Below are positions 1-7,280 of a stretch of 16,538 nt of DNA, piece after piece. Position 1 is the stretch's first letter. Each line of letters starts with the position of its first letter. This DNA comes from an uncultured Acetatifactor sp. (GTDB taxonomy: Bacteria > Bacillota > Clostridia > Lachnospirales > Lachnospiraceae). Made by a program: the position numbers and the translations under genes. Below the pieces are notes generated by a model. It was not told where the DNA came from and did not search any database. It worked only from the letters and a program-made list of their open reading frames with translations. The stretch is taken from assembly GCA_948496895.1 (NCBI GenBank), contig CAOOJO010000017.1, positions 1 to 16,538 of the forward strand, read 5' to 3'.

Positions 1-266
1 AGGAAGGGGCCGCACAGCAGGCTTCCGTTCAGGCGGGCGGCGGCCAGCTTTTCGCCGTCTCCCCCAACCAGGCCGCTGGCAGAGGTAAGCTCCGGGTCAT
101 AGGAGGCGTCCGCCTCCCCCATGGCCTGGTACATGGCCTGCATCCGCTGGAAGGCATCCTCCGGCGTGATTTCCATCTCCCTGCAGTCATTGTCCCTGAC
201 GATTTCCCAGAAGCTTTTTCCGGTCTCTTTTTCTATGTCGATGATTTCCTGAAATGATTGATACAT
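1..266 (-). CDS. sdaAA: L-serine dehydratase, iron-sulfur, alpha subunit (N-terminal part)
   Basis: This is the alpha subunit of the two-chain, Fe-S dependent L-serine ammonia-lyase, which converts serine to pyruvate and ammonia in the cytoplasm. Only the first 88 codons are visible; the gene runs off the left edge. The protein begins MYQSFQEIIDIEKETGKSFW and later contains TSASGLVGGDGEKL, the conserved S-x-x-G-x-x-GG-D block of the alpha subunit. The ATG at 266 is preceded on the minus strand by GGAGGAGA at good spacing. It lies 32 bp downstream of the sdaAB stop, so both subunits should be cotranscribed. The cluster cysteines expected further on cannot be seen. Identification rests on sequence recognition and the sdaAB-sdaAA order usual in Firmicutes. 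Confidence 0.9.
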   Translation of the reverse strand, partial: MYQSFQEIIDIEKETGKSFWEIVRDNDCREMEITPEDAFQRMQAMYQAMGEADASYDPELTSASGLVGGDGEKLAAARLNGSLLCGPF

Positions 267-298
267 AAGTCTCCTCCAAATAGGTATGTATTAGGGAT

Positions 299-976
299 TT
301 AGCCCTGGGCCGGATTCTCGGCCAGCCCTAAGTAGGTCACTTTCAGGATGCCCTCCAGATGGGCCAGCCAGCGGATGGCGTCCGCGGGCACCTCCTGGTC
401 GCATTCCAGCACGATGACAGCATGTCCCCCCTTGGAGGAGCGGTATAGCTGCATGGTAGCGATGTTGATGGATTTGTGGCTCAGCATGGAGGTGATCTCC
501 GTCACATGCCCCGGCTGGTCTAAATTGTTCACCACCAAAGTGGGGTAATCGCCGGAGAAATTGGCGGGCAGCCCGTCAATCTCCGTGACCCGGATGGCCC
601 CGCCGCCCACGGAAGCGGCCACAATCTCGATTTTCTGCCCCTCCCCGCCGCTTAAGCGCAGCTTGACGGAGTTGGGGTGCACATCCCCCAAGTCGATGCC
701 GCCCAGACTGTATTCCATTCCGGCCTCCTGGGCGTACCGGAAGCTGTCCGGAATCCGGGGATCGTCCACCGGAAAGCCCAAAAGCCCTGCCACCAGGGCC
801 CTGTCCGTACCGTGGCCCTTGCCTGTGGCGAGGAAAGAGCCGTGGAAAAGGACCTCCGCCTTTTTCACCGGCGCGCCCAATAGCTTGCGTGAAATGTTCC
901 CGATTTTGACGGCTCCCGCTGTGTGGGAGCTGGAGGGGCCTACCATGACGGGGCCAATGATATCGAATGAATTCAT
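299..976 (-). CDS. sdaAB: L-serine dehydratase, iron-sulfur, beta subunit
   Basis: This 225-residue beta subunit of the iron-sulfur serine dehydratase opens with MNSFDIIGPVMVGPSSSHTAG, the hallmark P-S-S-S-H-T-A-G block of this family. The N-terminal dehydratase-beta domain covers about residues 1-140. A C-terminal ACT domain (about 150-218) begins near LVVNNLDQPGHVTEI, a typical beta-alpha-beta ligand-binding start. The reading frame is open far upstream, to about 1225, but the ATG at 976 is chosen because AAAGGAG lies 9 nt before it and family homology starts there. It is the first gene of an operon with sdaAA. A 17-bp-spaced sigma-A promoter lies 75 bp upstream. It is divergent from the amino acid transporter operon, so common control by serine or cysteine status is possible but inferred. 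Confidence 0.95.
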   Translation of the reverse strand: MNSFDIIGPVMVGPSSSHTAGAVKIGNISRKLLGAPVKKAEVLFHGSFLATGKGHGTDRALVAGLLGFPVDDPRIPDSFRYAQEAGMEYSLGGIDLGDVHPNSVKLRLSGGEGQKIEIVAASVGGGAIRVTEIDGLPANFSGDYPTLVVNNLDQPGHVTEITSMLSHKSINIATMQLYRSSKGGHAVIVLECDQEVPADAIRWLAHLEGILKVTYLGLAENPAQG

Positions 977-1051
977 GCGCTCTGACTCCTTTGTCTGTGT
1001 CCGTAAGGAATTTCCTAAGCTGATCTGACCAACTCTTTGTCCTCTATCTTT

Positions 1052-1080
1052 ACTATATCTTAAGTTTGTGTAAAATGCAA
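1052..1080 (-). promoter_or_regulatory. sigma-A promoter of sdaAB-sdaAA
   Basis: On the minus strand, a -35 box TTGCAT (1080-1075) and a -10 box TATAGT (1057-1052) are separated by exactly 17 bp. The predicted start is near 1045, giving a leader of about 70 nt before the sdaAB ATG. Confidence 0.7.
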
Positions 1081-1083
1081 GAT

Positions 1084-1108
1084 GTCGGAGCGGAATTTGG
1101 CTTCCGAC
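1084..1108. promoter_or_regulatory. inverted repeat between divergent sda and transporter promoters (candidate operator)
   Basis: GTCGGA (1084-1089) and TCCGAC (1103-1108) form a 6-bp inverted repeat, imperfectly extended inward. It is centred in the 41 bp between the two outward-facing -35 boxes, at 1080 and 1122. That position suits an operator acting on both promoters. No regulator is identified. Confidence 0.35.
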
Positions 1109-1121
1109 TTCTCGTGGCATG

Positions 1122-1150
1122 TTGACATATATTGGAAAGACATATATAAT
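1122..1150 (+). promoter_or_regulatory. perfect-consensus sigma-A promoter P1 of the transporter operon
   Basis: TTGACA (1122-1127), a 17-bp spacer and TATAAT (1145-1150) match the consensus at all 12 positions. The heptamer GACATAT occurs twice here, at 1124 and 1139 (15-bp phase), and again at 1189. These could be protein-binding half-sites or chance AT-rich repeats. The predicted start is near 1157, giving a leader of about 190 nt. Confidence 0.75.
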
Positions 1151-1218
1151 AATGCGGAATAAAATCCATGGCTGGGATGTATCACTGAGACATATCCGAT
1201 ACGATAACACAGAAGTAT

Positions 1219-1247
1219 TTGCCATGAAAATGGACCTGTGCTATAAT
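1219..1247 (+). promoter_or_regulatory. second sigma-A promoter P2 of the transporter operon
   Basis: TTGCCA (1219-1224), a 17-bp spacer and TATAAT (1242-1247). The predicted start is near 1254, about 90 nt before the lipoprotein ATG. With P1 this makes a tandem promoter arrangement. Confidence 0.65.
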
Positions 1248-1260
1248 AGGCAACGGTGAC

Positions 1261-1313
1261 AGCCTGAGATGCTTGGCACACAGGCTGCAAATGTGCGGAA
1301 ATCGGCAGATTTC
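1261..1313 (+). promoter_or_regulatory. structured leader of the transporter operon (two small hairpins)
   Basis: AGCCTG (1261-1266) pairs with CAGGCT (1281-1286) around a 14-nt loop. GAAATC (1298-1303) pairs with GATTTC (1308-1313) around the loop GGCA. Both fall in the transcribed leader between P2 and the start codon. No T-box, S-box or other known riboswitch core was recognised and there is no U-tract, so a regulatory role is uncertain. Confidence 0.3.
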
Positions 1314-1343
1314 AGGGAGGCACGAGAAAGGAAAGAGAAGAAG

Positions 1344-2288
1344 ATGAGAAAAGACAGATTACAGAAAATGGGAATACTGATTGCTCCTGCCATTCTGGCG
1401 GCAGGCATGCTGGCGGGGTGCGGCGGACAGGACAGCGCCGGAGGGAGCGCGTCAGACAGTGGACAGGACAGCGCGGGCGCGGGCAGCAGCGCGGAAGAGA
1501 GCGCGGACGCTGGAGCGGAGAGCAGCGCAGAAGAGCAGGAGGGCGGGGATGCCCAGGCTGAAGACAATACCCAGGGCGGCGACCAGCTGGCCAAGATTTT
1601 AGAGGCAGGGAAAATCGTCATCGGCACCGAGGGCACCTACTCCCCCAACAGCTATCACGACGACAGTGGGAAGCTGGTGGGCTTCGACGTGGAGGTGGGA
1701 GAAAAAATCGCGGAGAAGCTGGGCGTGGAGGCCGAGTTCTTCGAGGCGGAATGGGACTCTCTGTTCAGCAGCATGGACGCGGGACGGATCGACACCGTGA
1801 TCAATGAGGTGGAGTACTCCGACGAGAGGGCTTTGAAATACGATTTCTCCCAGCCCTACACCTATATCCACGGCGCGCTGATGGTAAAGGGCGACAATGA
1901 GGAAATCAAGACCTTCGAGGACCTGGACGGCAAAAAGGCGGCCCAGAACCTGACCAGCAGCTGGGGCAAGATGGCGGAAGGGTACGGCGCGGAGCTGGTG
2001 AGCGTGGACGCGGTGGCGCAGACCGTGGATCTCCTGCTCACCGGAAGGGCTGACGCCACCCTGAACGTGGAGACCGCCTTTTCCGATTATCTGAAGAAGA
2101 ATCCCGACGCGGACGTGAAGGTGGTGGCCCTGACGGAGGATGCATCCTCCTCCCTTGTCCCTGTGAAGAAGGGGAACGAGGAGCTGCTGAAAGCCATCAA
2201 TGAGGCCATCGACGAGCTGCGGGCCTCCGGAGAGCTGAAGGAGCTGTCCGAGAAATATTTCGGCATGGACGTCACCAGCCAGGAATAG
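1344..2288 (+). CDS. cystine-type amino acid ABC transporter substrate-binding lipoprotein
   Basis: This 314-residue family 3 solute-binding lipoprotein captures a polar amino acid outside the cell for the permease and ATPase encoded next. The N-terminus is charged (MRKDRLQK), followed by a hydrophobic stretch and the lipobox LAGC near residue 25. A long Ser/Ala/Gly/Glu linker (about 26-80) with repeated QDSAG and SSAEE precedes the binding domain. That domain contains GTEGTYSPNSYHD, LVGFDVEVGEKIAEKLG and FSQPYTYIHGALMV, as in family 3 proteins. The C-terminus YFGMDVTSQE resembles that of cystine-binding FliY/TcyA, so cystine is the best guess for the ligand; another polar amino acid is possible. 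The ATG at 1344 gives the signal peptide and has a purine-rich GGAAAGAGAAG upstream. The frame is open back to 1269 without a better start. Confidence 0.9.
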   Translation: MRKDRLQKMGILIAPAILAAGMLAGCGGQDSAGGSASDSGQDSAGAGSSAEESADAGAESSAEEQEGGDAQAEDNTQGGDQLAKILEAGKIVIGTEGTYSPNSYHDDSGKLVGFDVEVGEKIAEKLGVEAEFFEAEWDSLFSSMDAGRIDTVINEVEYSDERALKYDFSQPYTYIHGALMVKGDNEEIKTFEDLDGKKAAQNLTSSWGKMAEGYGAELVSVDAVAQTVDLLLTGRADATLNVETAFSDYLKKNPDADVKVVALTEDASSSLVPVKKGNEELLKAINEAIDELRASGELKELSEKYFGMDVTSQE

Positions 2289-2372
2289 GCGCAGCGGATT
2301 AAGCGCAAAAACGCAGAGGAACAAAAGTATGGATTAAGTATAGATTAAGGAAGAAAGGAGGCAGGCGGTATC

Positions 2373-3032
2373 ATGAATGGACGGGTTTGGCAGCTACTGC
2401 TGGATTCCTTCTGGCAGATATTATTGCCCGGGATACGGGTCACGATTCCACTGACACTGGTGTCGTTTTCTTTGGGGCTGATTATCGCCCTGATTACGGC
2501 CATGGTGCAGGTGGCCAACATCCCGGTGGTGAAGCAGATAGCCAGGATTTATGTGTGGATCATCCGGGGGACGCCGCTGCTGGTGCAGCTCTTCGTGATA
2601 TTCTACGGGCTGCCCAGCGCGGGAATCATACTGGACGCCATCCCCTCGGCAATCATCGTGTTTTCCTTCAATACAGGAGCCTACGCCTCCGAGACCATCC
2701 GGGCCGCCATCGAGTCGGTGCCTGTGGGGCAGATAGAGGCGGGCTACTGCGTGGGGATGAGCTATCTGCAGATCATGGCGAGGATCGTCCTGCCCCAGGC
2801 CCTGCGGACGGCTTTCCCGCCCCTGAGCAATTCCCTGATCGGGCTGGTGAAGGATACCTCCCTGGCCGCCAATATCACGGTGGTGGAGATGTTCCTGGCC
2901 GGACAGCGCATAGCGGCCAACAGCCTGCAGGTCATGGCCATATACTGCGAGGTGGCGTTTATCTACCTGCTGTTCTGTACGGTGCTGACGAAGCTGCAGA
3001 GCTACTGTGAGAAGCGGATGAAGACCTATTGA
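2373..3032 (+). CDS. polar amino acid ABC transporter permease (HisM/GlnP type)
   Basis: This 219-residue inner-membrane permease belongs to the family that moves polar amino acids, probably cystine here. Hydrophobic segments lie at about residues 15-45, 60-85, 90-110 and 185-205, consistent with about five membrane helices. The IRGTPLLVQL motif near residue 64 is typical of the HisM/GlnP family. The EAA loop that contacts the ATPase reads EAGYCVGMSYLQIMARIVLPQA, at about residues 123-144. The start at 2373 is set by AAAGGAGG about 10 nt upstream. It lies 84 bp after the binding protein and 67 bp before the ATPase. Only one permease gene is present, so the channel is probably a homodimer, as in TcyABC-type systems. 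Confidence 0.93.
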   Translation: MNGRVWQLLLDSFWQILLPGIRVTIPLTLVSFSLGLIIALITAMVQVANIPVVKQIARIYVWIIRGTPLLVQLFVIFYGLPSAGIILDAIPSAIIVFSFNTGAYASETIRAAIESVPVGQIEAGYCVGMSYLQIMARIVLPQALRTAFPPLSNSLIGLVKDTSLAANITVVEMFLAGQRIAANSLQVMAIYCEVAFIYLLFCTVLTKLQSYCEKRMKTY

Positions 3033-3099
3033 GCCGGTAAGCGGGATGAAGCCGGGGGAGCGGGAACTGTGTGGAAGCGGATAGATTGGAGTGAGGACG

Positions 3100-3864
3100 A
3101 TGCTGGAAGTAAAAGGGATAGAGAAATCTTTTGACGACATAAAAGTCTTAAAGGGCGTGGACATTAAAGTCAGCAAGGGAGACGTGGTCACAATCATCGG
3201 CCCCAGCGGTTCCGGGAAGACCACGCTGCTGCGCTGCATCAATTTCCTGGAGCGGGCCCAGGCCGGAGAGATGATTTTCGATGATGTCCATTACAGGCTG
3301 AACGCCATGTCCAGAAAGGACATCGCCGCTCTGCGCAAGAAGACGGGCTTCGTCTTCCAGAACTACAATCTCTTCCGCAACAAGACGGCCCTCCAGAACG
3401 TGACCGAGGGGCTGATCGTGGCCCGCAGGATGCCCAGGGAGGCGGCAAAGGCGGCAGGGCTGCGGGCCCTGGAGAAGGTGGGCCTGGCGGACCGGGCGGA
3501 TGCCTACCCCCATCAGCTCTCCGGCGGCCAGCAGCAGCGCGTGGCCATTGCCAGGGCCATCGTCTCGGAGCCGGAGGTCATCTTCTTCGACGAGCCTACA
3601 TCGGCATTGGATCCGGAGCTGGTGGGCGAGGTGCTGGCCGTCATGCGCGATTTGGCGGCGGAGGGCAGGACCATGCTGATCGTGACCCATGAGATGCGGT
3701 TCGCCCGCAGCGTGGCCAGCCATGTAATCTTCATGGACGATGGCGTGATTGTGGAGGAGGGGAAGCCCCAGGACATTTTCGACAATCCCAGCCAGGAGCG
3801 GACGAAGCGGTTCCTGGCCACGGTGCGGGAGGGATTCGCTCCCAATTTATACCCACAAACGTAA
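3100..3864 (+). CDS. polar amino acid ABC transporter ATP-binding protein (GlnQ/TcyC type)
   Basis: This 254-residue cytoplasmic ATPase powers the transporter encoded just upstream. All nucleotide-binding motifs are visible: Walker A GPSGSGKTT (about residues 32-40), Q-loop FVFQNYNLF (about 86-94), signature LSGGQQQRVAIARA (about 142-155), Walker B VIFFDEPTSALD (about 162-173) and the switch histidine in VTHEM (about 196-200). The length and motifs fit polar amino acid ATPases such as GlnQ. A GTG at 3091 is in frame, but the GGAG at 3088-3091 would overlap it. The ATG at 3100, with that GGAG 8 nt before it, is therefore preferred. It ends the operon; a hairpin without a good U-tract follows about 120 bp later. 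Confidence 0.95.
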   Translation: MLEVKGIEKSFDDIKVLKGVDIKVSKGDVVTIIGPSGSGKTTLLRCINFLERAQAGEMIFDDVHYRLNAMSRKDIAALRKKTGFVFQNYNLFRNKTALQNVTEGLIVARRMPREAAKAAGLRALEKVGLADRADAYPHQLSGGQQQRVAIARAIVSEPEVIFFDEPTSALDPELVGEVLAVMRDLAAEGRTMLIVTHEMRFARSVASHVIFMDDGVIVEEGKPQDIFDNPSQERTKRFLATVREGFAPNLYPQT

Positions 3865-4072
3865 TTAATTGTCGTCTGCGCAGTATAACGAGTGAACGTA
3901 TCGGCAATCCAGAACTGAAAGCGGAAATTAAATGCGTCCTCGAGTATATGACAAAATAGCGGAACTGTATATCTTGAATCATGTCAGGGCCGGATGCCTG
4001 TCTGCGCATCGGCCCTGTCAGCATTTATGCGGTCTTTGATAAACGAAATAACGAATAAAAAGCTCCAGACTC
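3865..4072. other. intergenic region after the transporter operon
   Basis: No intact gene is seen. On the plus strand, one frame from about 3882 to 3959 reads SITSERIGNPELKAEIK then CVLEYMTK and a stop. It looks like the end of a real protein but has no start, so it may be a gene remnant. The rest is the hairpin at 3986-4016 and AT-rich sequence leading into the ptb promoter. Confidence 0.35.
3986..4016 (+). terminator. GC-rich hairpin, possible transcription terminator of the transporter operon
   Basis: AGGGCC (3986-3991) plus GATGC (3993-3997) pair with GCATC (4006-4010) plus GGCCCT (4011-4016), giving 11 bp with one bulged G and an 8-nt loop. The sequence after it, GTCAGCATTT, has no strong U-tract, so intrinsic termination would be weak. 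Confidence 0.4.
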
Positions 4073-4101
4073 TTGCATTTTGCATATCTGTGTGCTATGA
4101 T
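4073..4101 (+). promoter_or_regulatory. sigma-A promoter of ptb-buk
   Basis: TTGCAT (4073-4078), a 17-bp spacer and TATGAT (4096-4101). The predicted start is near 4108, about 110 nt before the ptb ATG. The -35 box is identical to that of the sda promoter. Confidence 0.65.
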
Positions 4102-4218
4102 TCTTCATAGCGGACGTAAGTCAGAAGACATCCGGCCAGGCTTTCTCTGAAAAACGCATGGCGGCGGATGACAGAACAAAAAGATGCCCCAAGGGACAGA
4201 AAGGAAGAAGACAAGAAA

Positions 4219-5139
4219 ATGAAGCAGGGTTTTGACGACATTATGGAGAGGGTAGGGAAGTGCTCGAAGAAGACGGTATCCGTCTCCGTGGCACAGGATT
4301 CCGCGGTGCTGGAGGCCGTGAAGGAGGCCAAGGCCAGAGGAATCGCAGATGCAATCCTGGTGGGAGATGAGGCGAAGATTCGCGAGATAGCGGCCGAGAT
4401 CGGCATGGATCTGTCGGATTATGAGATCATCGACGAGCCGGACATGATCGCGGCTTCCTTAAAGGCCGTGAAGCTGGCCCACGAGGGAAAGGCCGATATG
4501 TATATGAAGGGCATCATCGACACCAAGGACTTTTTAAAGAGCGTCCTGGACAAGGAGGTAGGCCTGCGCACCGGCAAGCCCCTGTCCCATGTGGCGGTGT
4601 TCGAGGTTCCTACCATCGACAGACTCTTGTTCCTGACGGACGTGGCGTTCATGACCTATCCCACGCTGGAGGACAAGGCCCACATCATCCAGAACACCAT
4701 TCCCGTCTGCAATGCCTGCGGCATCGATATGCCCAAGATTGCGCCGTTAGCGGCAGTTGAGGTGGTGAATCCCAAGATGCCTGCTACCGTGGAGGCGGCG
4801 GAGCTGACGAAGATGTGCGAGGCGGGAGAGATTCCCGGCTGCGTCATCGACGGTCCCCTGTCTCTGGATCTTGCCATCGACCCGGAGGCCGCCAAGCACA
4901 AGGGCGCTACCCACAGGAAGATTCAGGGAGACGCGGACGTGCTGCTCTTCCCGGATATCCATGCGGGCAACCTGGTATACAAGGCCATCGTACATATGGT
5001 AGACATGAAGAATGGCTGCATCCTGACCGGCACCAAGGTTCCCGTCATCCTGACCAGCCGCTCCGACACCTTCGAGACCAAGGTGAACTCCATCGCCCTG
5101 GCGGCAGTGGTGTCCGAGGAGCTGCAGAAGAACGCTTAA
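4219..5139 (+). CDS. ptb: phosphate butyryltransferase
   Basis: This 306-residue cytoplasmic enzyme exchanges CoA for phosphate on butyryl-CoA, making butyryl phosphate for the kinase encoded next. It belongs to the PTA/PTB family. Recognisable stretches are MKGIIDTKDFLKSVLDKEVG, SHVAVFEVPTIDRLLFLTD, VIDGPLSLDLAID and, near the C-terminus, GTKVPVILTSRSDTFETK. The length fits Ptb (about 300) and is shorter than multidomain phosphotransacetylases. An in-frame ATG at 4168 would add 17 very charged residues. The ATG at 4219 is chosen because AAAGGAAG precedes it by about 11 nt and family homology begins there. The pairing with buk, 34 bp downstream, makes butyrate (or branched-chain acyl-CoA) rather than acetate metabolism likely. 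Confidence 0.93.
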   Translation: MKQGFDDIMERVGKCSKKTVSVSVAQDSAVLEAVKEAKARGIADAILVGDEAKIREIAAEIGMDLSDYEIIDEPDMIAASLKAVKLAHEGKADMYMKGIIDTKDFLKSVLDKEVGLRTGKPLSHVAVFEVPTIDRLLFLTDVAFMTYPTLEDKAHIIQNTIPVCNACGIDMPKIAPLAAVEVVNPKMPATVEAAELTKMCEAGEIPGCVIDGPLSLDLAIDPEAAKHKGATHRKIQGDADVLLFPDIHAGNLVYKAIVHMVDMKNGCILTGTKVPVILTSRSDTFETKVNSIALAAVVSEELQKNA

Positions 5140-5173
5140 CGCAGATTTGTCATAGACAGGAGGAGTTATAGAA

Positions 5174-6241
5174 ATGTCCATTAAAAGCTTGATCATCAAT
5201 CCGGGTTCCACTTCCACGAAAATCGGCGTGTTCGAGGATGAGACCCTGTTGTTCGAAGAGACCCTGCGGCATTCCACGGAGGAAATCAGCCAGTATGCCA
5301 CCATCGTAGACCAGAAGGATTTCCGCAAGAAGATCATCACGGATCTCCTGGAGTCCAAGAAGTTCGATTTGAAGAGCCTGAACGTGGTGGTAGGCCGGGG
5401 CGGGATGTTAAAGCCCATTTCCGGCGGCACCTACGCCGTCACCGAGGAGCTGCTGGCAGACCTGAAGGTGGGAGTGCAGGGACAGCACGCCTCCAACCTG
5501 GGCGGCATCCTGGCGAAGGAAATCGGAGATTCCATCGGCGTTCCTTCCTATATCGTAGACCCTGTGGTGGTGGACGAGCTGATGCCCATCGCGAGGTATT
5601 CCGGCATGGCGGAGATTCCCCGGGGCAGCATCTTCCACGCCCTGAACCAGAAGGCGGTGGCGAAGCGGTACGCGGCGGAAATCGGCAAGCCCTATGAATC
5701 CCTGCGGCTGATTGTCGTCCATATGGGCGGCGGCGTCTCCGTGGGAGCCCATGAGGGCGGCAGGGTCATCGATGTGTTCAGCGCCTTTGACGGCGACGGC
5801 GCTTTCTCGCCGGAGCGGGCGGGCGGCGTACCCTGCGGCGCGCTGGTGAAGCTGTGCTTTTCCGGCAAATATACGGAGAAGGAAATCTACAGCAAGCTGA
5901 TTGGAAAGGGCGGCTTCAACGCTTACCTGGGCACCAACGACATGCGCGAGGTGACCAAAATGGCCAACGAGGGGGACGCGAAGGCGGCGGAGGCCAAGGA
6001 GGCGTTCCTGCTGCAGGTGGCAAAGGACATCGGTTCCATGGCCTGCGTGCTGAACGGCAAGGTGGATCAGATCATCGTCACCGGCGGCATCGCCTACGGC
6101 GCGGATGTGGTGGCCGCACTGAAGGAGCGGGCGGAGTGGATTGCGCCCTTCACGGTATATCCCGGCGAGGACGAGCTGCTGGCGCTGGCACAGGGCGCTC
6201 TGCGGGTGCTGAAGGGCGAGGAAGAGGCGAAGACGTATTGA
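5174..6241 (+). CDS. buk: butyrate kinase
   Basis: This 355-residue kinase of the acetokinase/ASKHA fold transfers phosphate from butyryl phosphate to ADP, yielding butyrate and ATP. The N-terminal phosphate-binding motif is INPGSTSTKIGVFEDE (about residues 8-23). The second phosphate motif is VVHMGGGVSVGAH (about 182-194). The nucleotide-binding segment IIVTGGIAYGADVV lies at about 299-312, and ERAGGVPCGALVKL matches the butyrate kinase subgroup. An AGGAGG lies about 10 nt before the ATG. It is the second gene of the ptb-buk operon, which ends in a hairpin terminator. Together the two genes give a complete ptb-buk butyrate branch, an alternative to butyryl-CoA:acetate CoA-transferase. Confidence 0.96.
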   Translation: MSIKSLIINPGSTSTKIGVFEDETLLFEETLRHSTEEISQYATIVDQKDFRKKIITDLLESKKFDLKSLNVVVGRGGMLKPISGGTYAVTEELLADLKVGVQGQHASNLGGILAKEIGDSIGVPSYIVDPVVVDELMPIARYSGMAEIPRGSIFHALNQKAVAKRYAAEIGKPYESLRLIVVHMGGGVSVGAHEGGRVIDVFSAFDGDGAFSPERAGGVPCGALVKLCFSGKYTEKEIYSKLIGKGGFNAYLGTNDMREVTKMANEGDAKAAEAKEAFLLQVAKDIGSMACVLNGKVDQIIVTGGIAYGADVVAALKERAEWIAPFTVYPGEDELLALAQGALRVLKGEEEAKTY

Positions 6242-6250
6242 CCAAATGAG

Positions 6251-6285
6251 CCGGGCGCGTTCCGCCGGAGAGAGGCGCGCGCCGG
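6251..6285 (+). repeat. GC-rich hairpin after buk
   Basis: CCGGGCGCG (6251-6259) pairs with CGCGC (6276-6280) and CCGG (6282-6285), leaving one bulged G. No U-tract follows, so on its own it is not an intrinsic terminator. It may stabilise the 3' end of the ptb-buk message. Confidence 0.35.
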
Positions 6286-6306
6286 GAGAGCATTTCAGTT
6301 GACTTT

Positions 6307-6365
6307 AGAGGGCTGTTGCAGAGCGGTATCTGTCTGATTTCCGGAATGTGACAGCTCTTTTTATT
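6307..6365 (+). terminator. rho-independent terminator of ptb-buk
   Basis: AGAGGGCTGT (6307-6316) pairs with ACAGCTCTTT (6351-6360), giving 10 bp with two G-U pairs. The right arm runs into a CTCTTTTTATT tract. The large loop contains a small TCCGGA palindrome. Confidence 0.6.
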
Positions 6366-6408
6366 AGCGCAGCGTGGCGTAGCATGTGGCTTTGGGAAGA
6401 GGGCAGGA

Positions 6409-7278
6409 ATGGCAACTACGGATATTTATACACGGAATAACGCATATCAGCATTTCCAGGTGCTGAAGACCAACCGCAACAAAAGGTACAAGGCCGGGGA
6501 GTTCTTCGTGGAGGGCGTGCGCAGCATCAATGAGGCGGTGCGGCAGGGATGGCATGTGCGGTCTTTTCTGTTCGGAGAGGGCAGGCTTTCCGACTGGGCG
6601 GCCAATCTGCTGAGGACCGTGCCCACAGAGGTGAACTATCGCCTGACGGACGAGCTGCTGGAGGAGCTTAGCGGCAAGACGGACACCTCCGAGCTGATGG
6701 CTGTCATTGAGATGCGGGAGGACAAGCTGAGGGAGAGCTATCTGTCGGAGAATCCCTTTATCGTGCTCTTCGACAGGCCCTCCAACAAGGGGAATCTGGG
6801 GACCATGATACGCTCCTGCGATGCCCTTGGGGCCGATTTGCTCATCATGACGGGGCATGGGGTGGATCTCTACGACCCGGACGTGGTGGTGTCGGCCATG
6901 GGCTCCTTTTTCAAGCTGCCTGTGGTCAGGGTTTCGGACAACCATGCGCTGTGGAATTTCGTGGCGGATTTGAAAAGGAGATTCCCGGCCTTTCAGATGA
7001 TCGGGACTACGGCGCATAAGGAGAACCCGGTGACAAGCGTAAATCTGACAGGGCCTGTGATGCTGATGTTGGGGAACGAGACCGTGGGGCTGAACCAGAG
7101 CTTCAAGGAGAGCTGCGACATCCTCTGCACCATTCCCATGGCGGAGGATTCCTACGCCTCCTCCTTCAATGTGAGCTGCGCGGCCTCGATTTTGATGTAT
7201 GAGGTGACCAGGCAGAGGAGCGCCCAAAGTGAGGGCATTCTTCCGGGTTGTGACAGGGCAGGTTACAGAAGAGGTTGA
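6409..7278 (+). CDS. TrmH/SpoU-family RNA 2'-O-methyltransferase
   Basis: This 289-residue protein has the SPOUT (TrmH) fold and methylates ribose in tRNA or rRNA using S-adenosylmethionine. An N-terminal substrate-binding part (about 1-115) contains RNKRYKAGEFFVEGVRSINE, as in related rRNA methylases. The catalytic domain shows motif 1 as FDRPSNKGNLGTMIRSCDA (about residues 122-140). Motif 2 is MLGNETVGLNQ (about 222-232) and motif 3 is IPMAEDSYASSFNVSCAAS (about 244-262). The last 20 or so residues, after the usual end of the family, are not recognisable. AGGG-type purines lie just before the ATG. It has its own start after the buk terminator, and the vsr gene begins 2 bp after its stop, which suggests translational coupling. 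The exact RNA target cannot be told from sequence. Confidence 0.9.
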   Translation: MATTDIYTRNNAYQHFQVLKTNRNKRYKAGEFFVEGVRSINEAVRQGWHVRSFLFGEGRLSDWAANLLRTVPTEVNYRLTDELLEELSGKTDTSELMAVIEMREDKLRESYLSENPFIVLFDRPSNKGNLGTMIRSCDALGADLLIMTGHGVDLYDPDVVVSAMGSFFKLPVVRVSDNHALWNFVADLKRRFPAFQMIGTTAHKENPVTSVNLTGPVMLMLGNETVGLNQSFKESCDILCTIPMAEDSYASSFNVSCAASILMYEVTRQRSAQSEGILPGCDRAGYRRG

Positions 7279-7280
7279 AA

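Noticed and set aside
1157..1343. Riboswitch (SAM, T-box or cysteine-related) in the transporter leader
   Set aside because: Small hairpins exist but no conserved riboswitch core, T-box GGTGG block or terminator could be recognised.
4168..4218. Upstream ATG that would extend phosphate butyryltransferase by 17 residues
   Set aside because: The extra residues are highly charged and unlike the family, and the ribosome site and homology favour the ATG at 4219.
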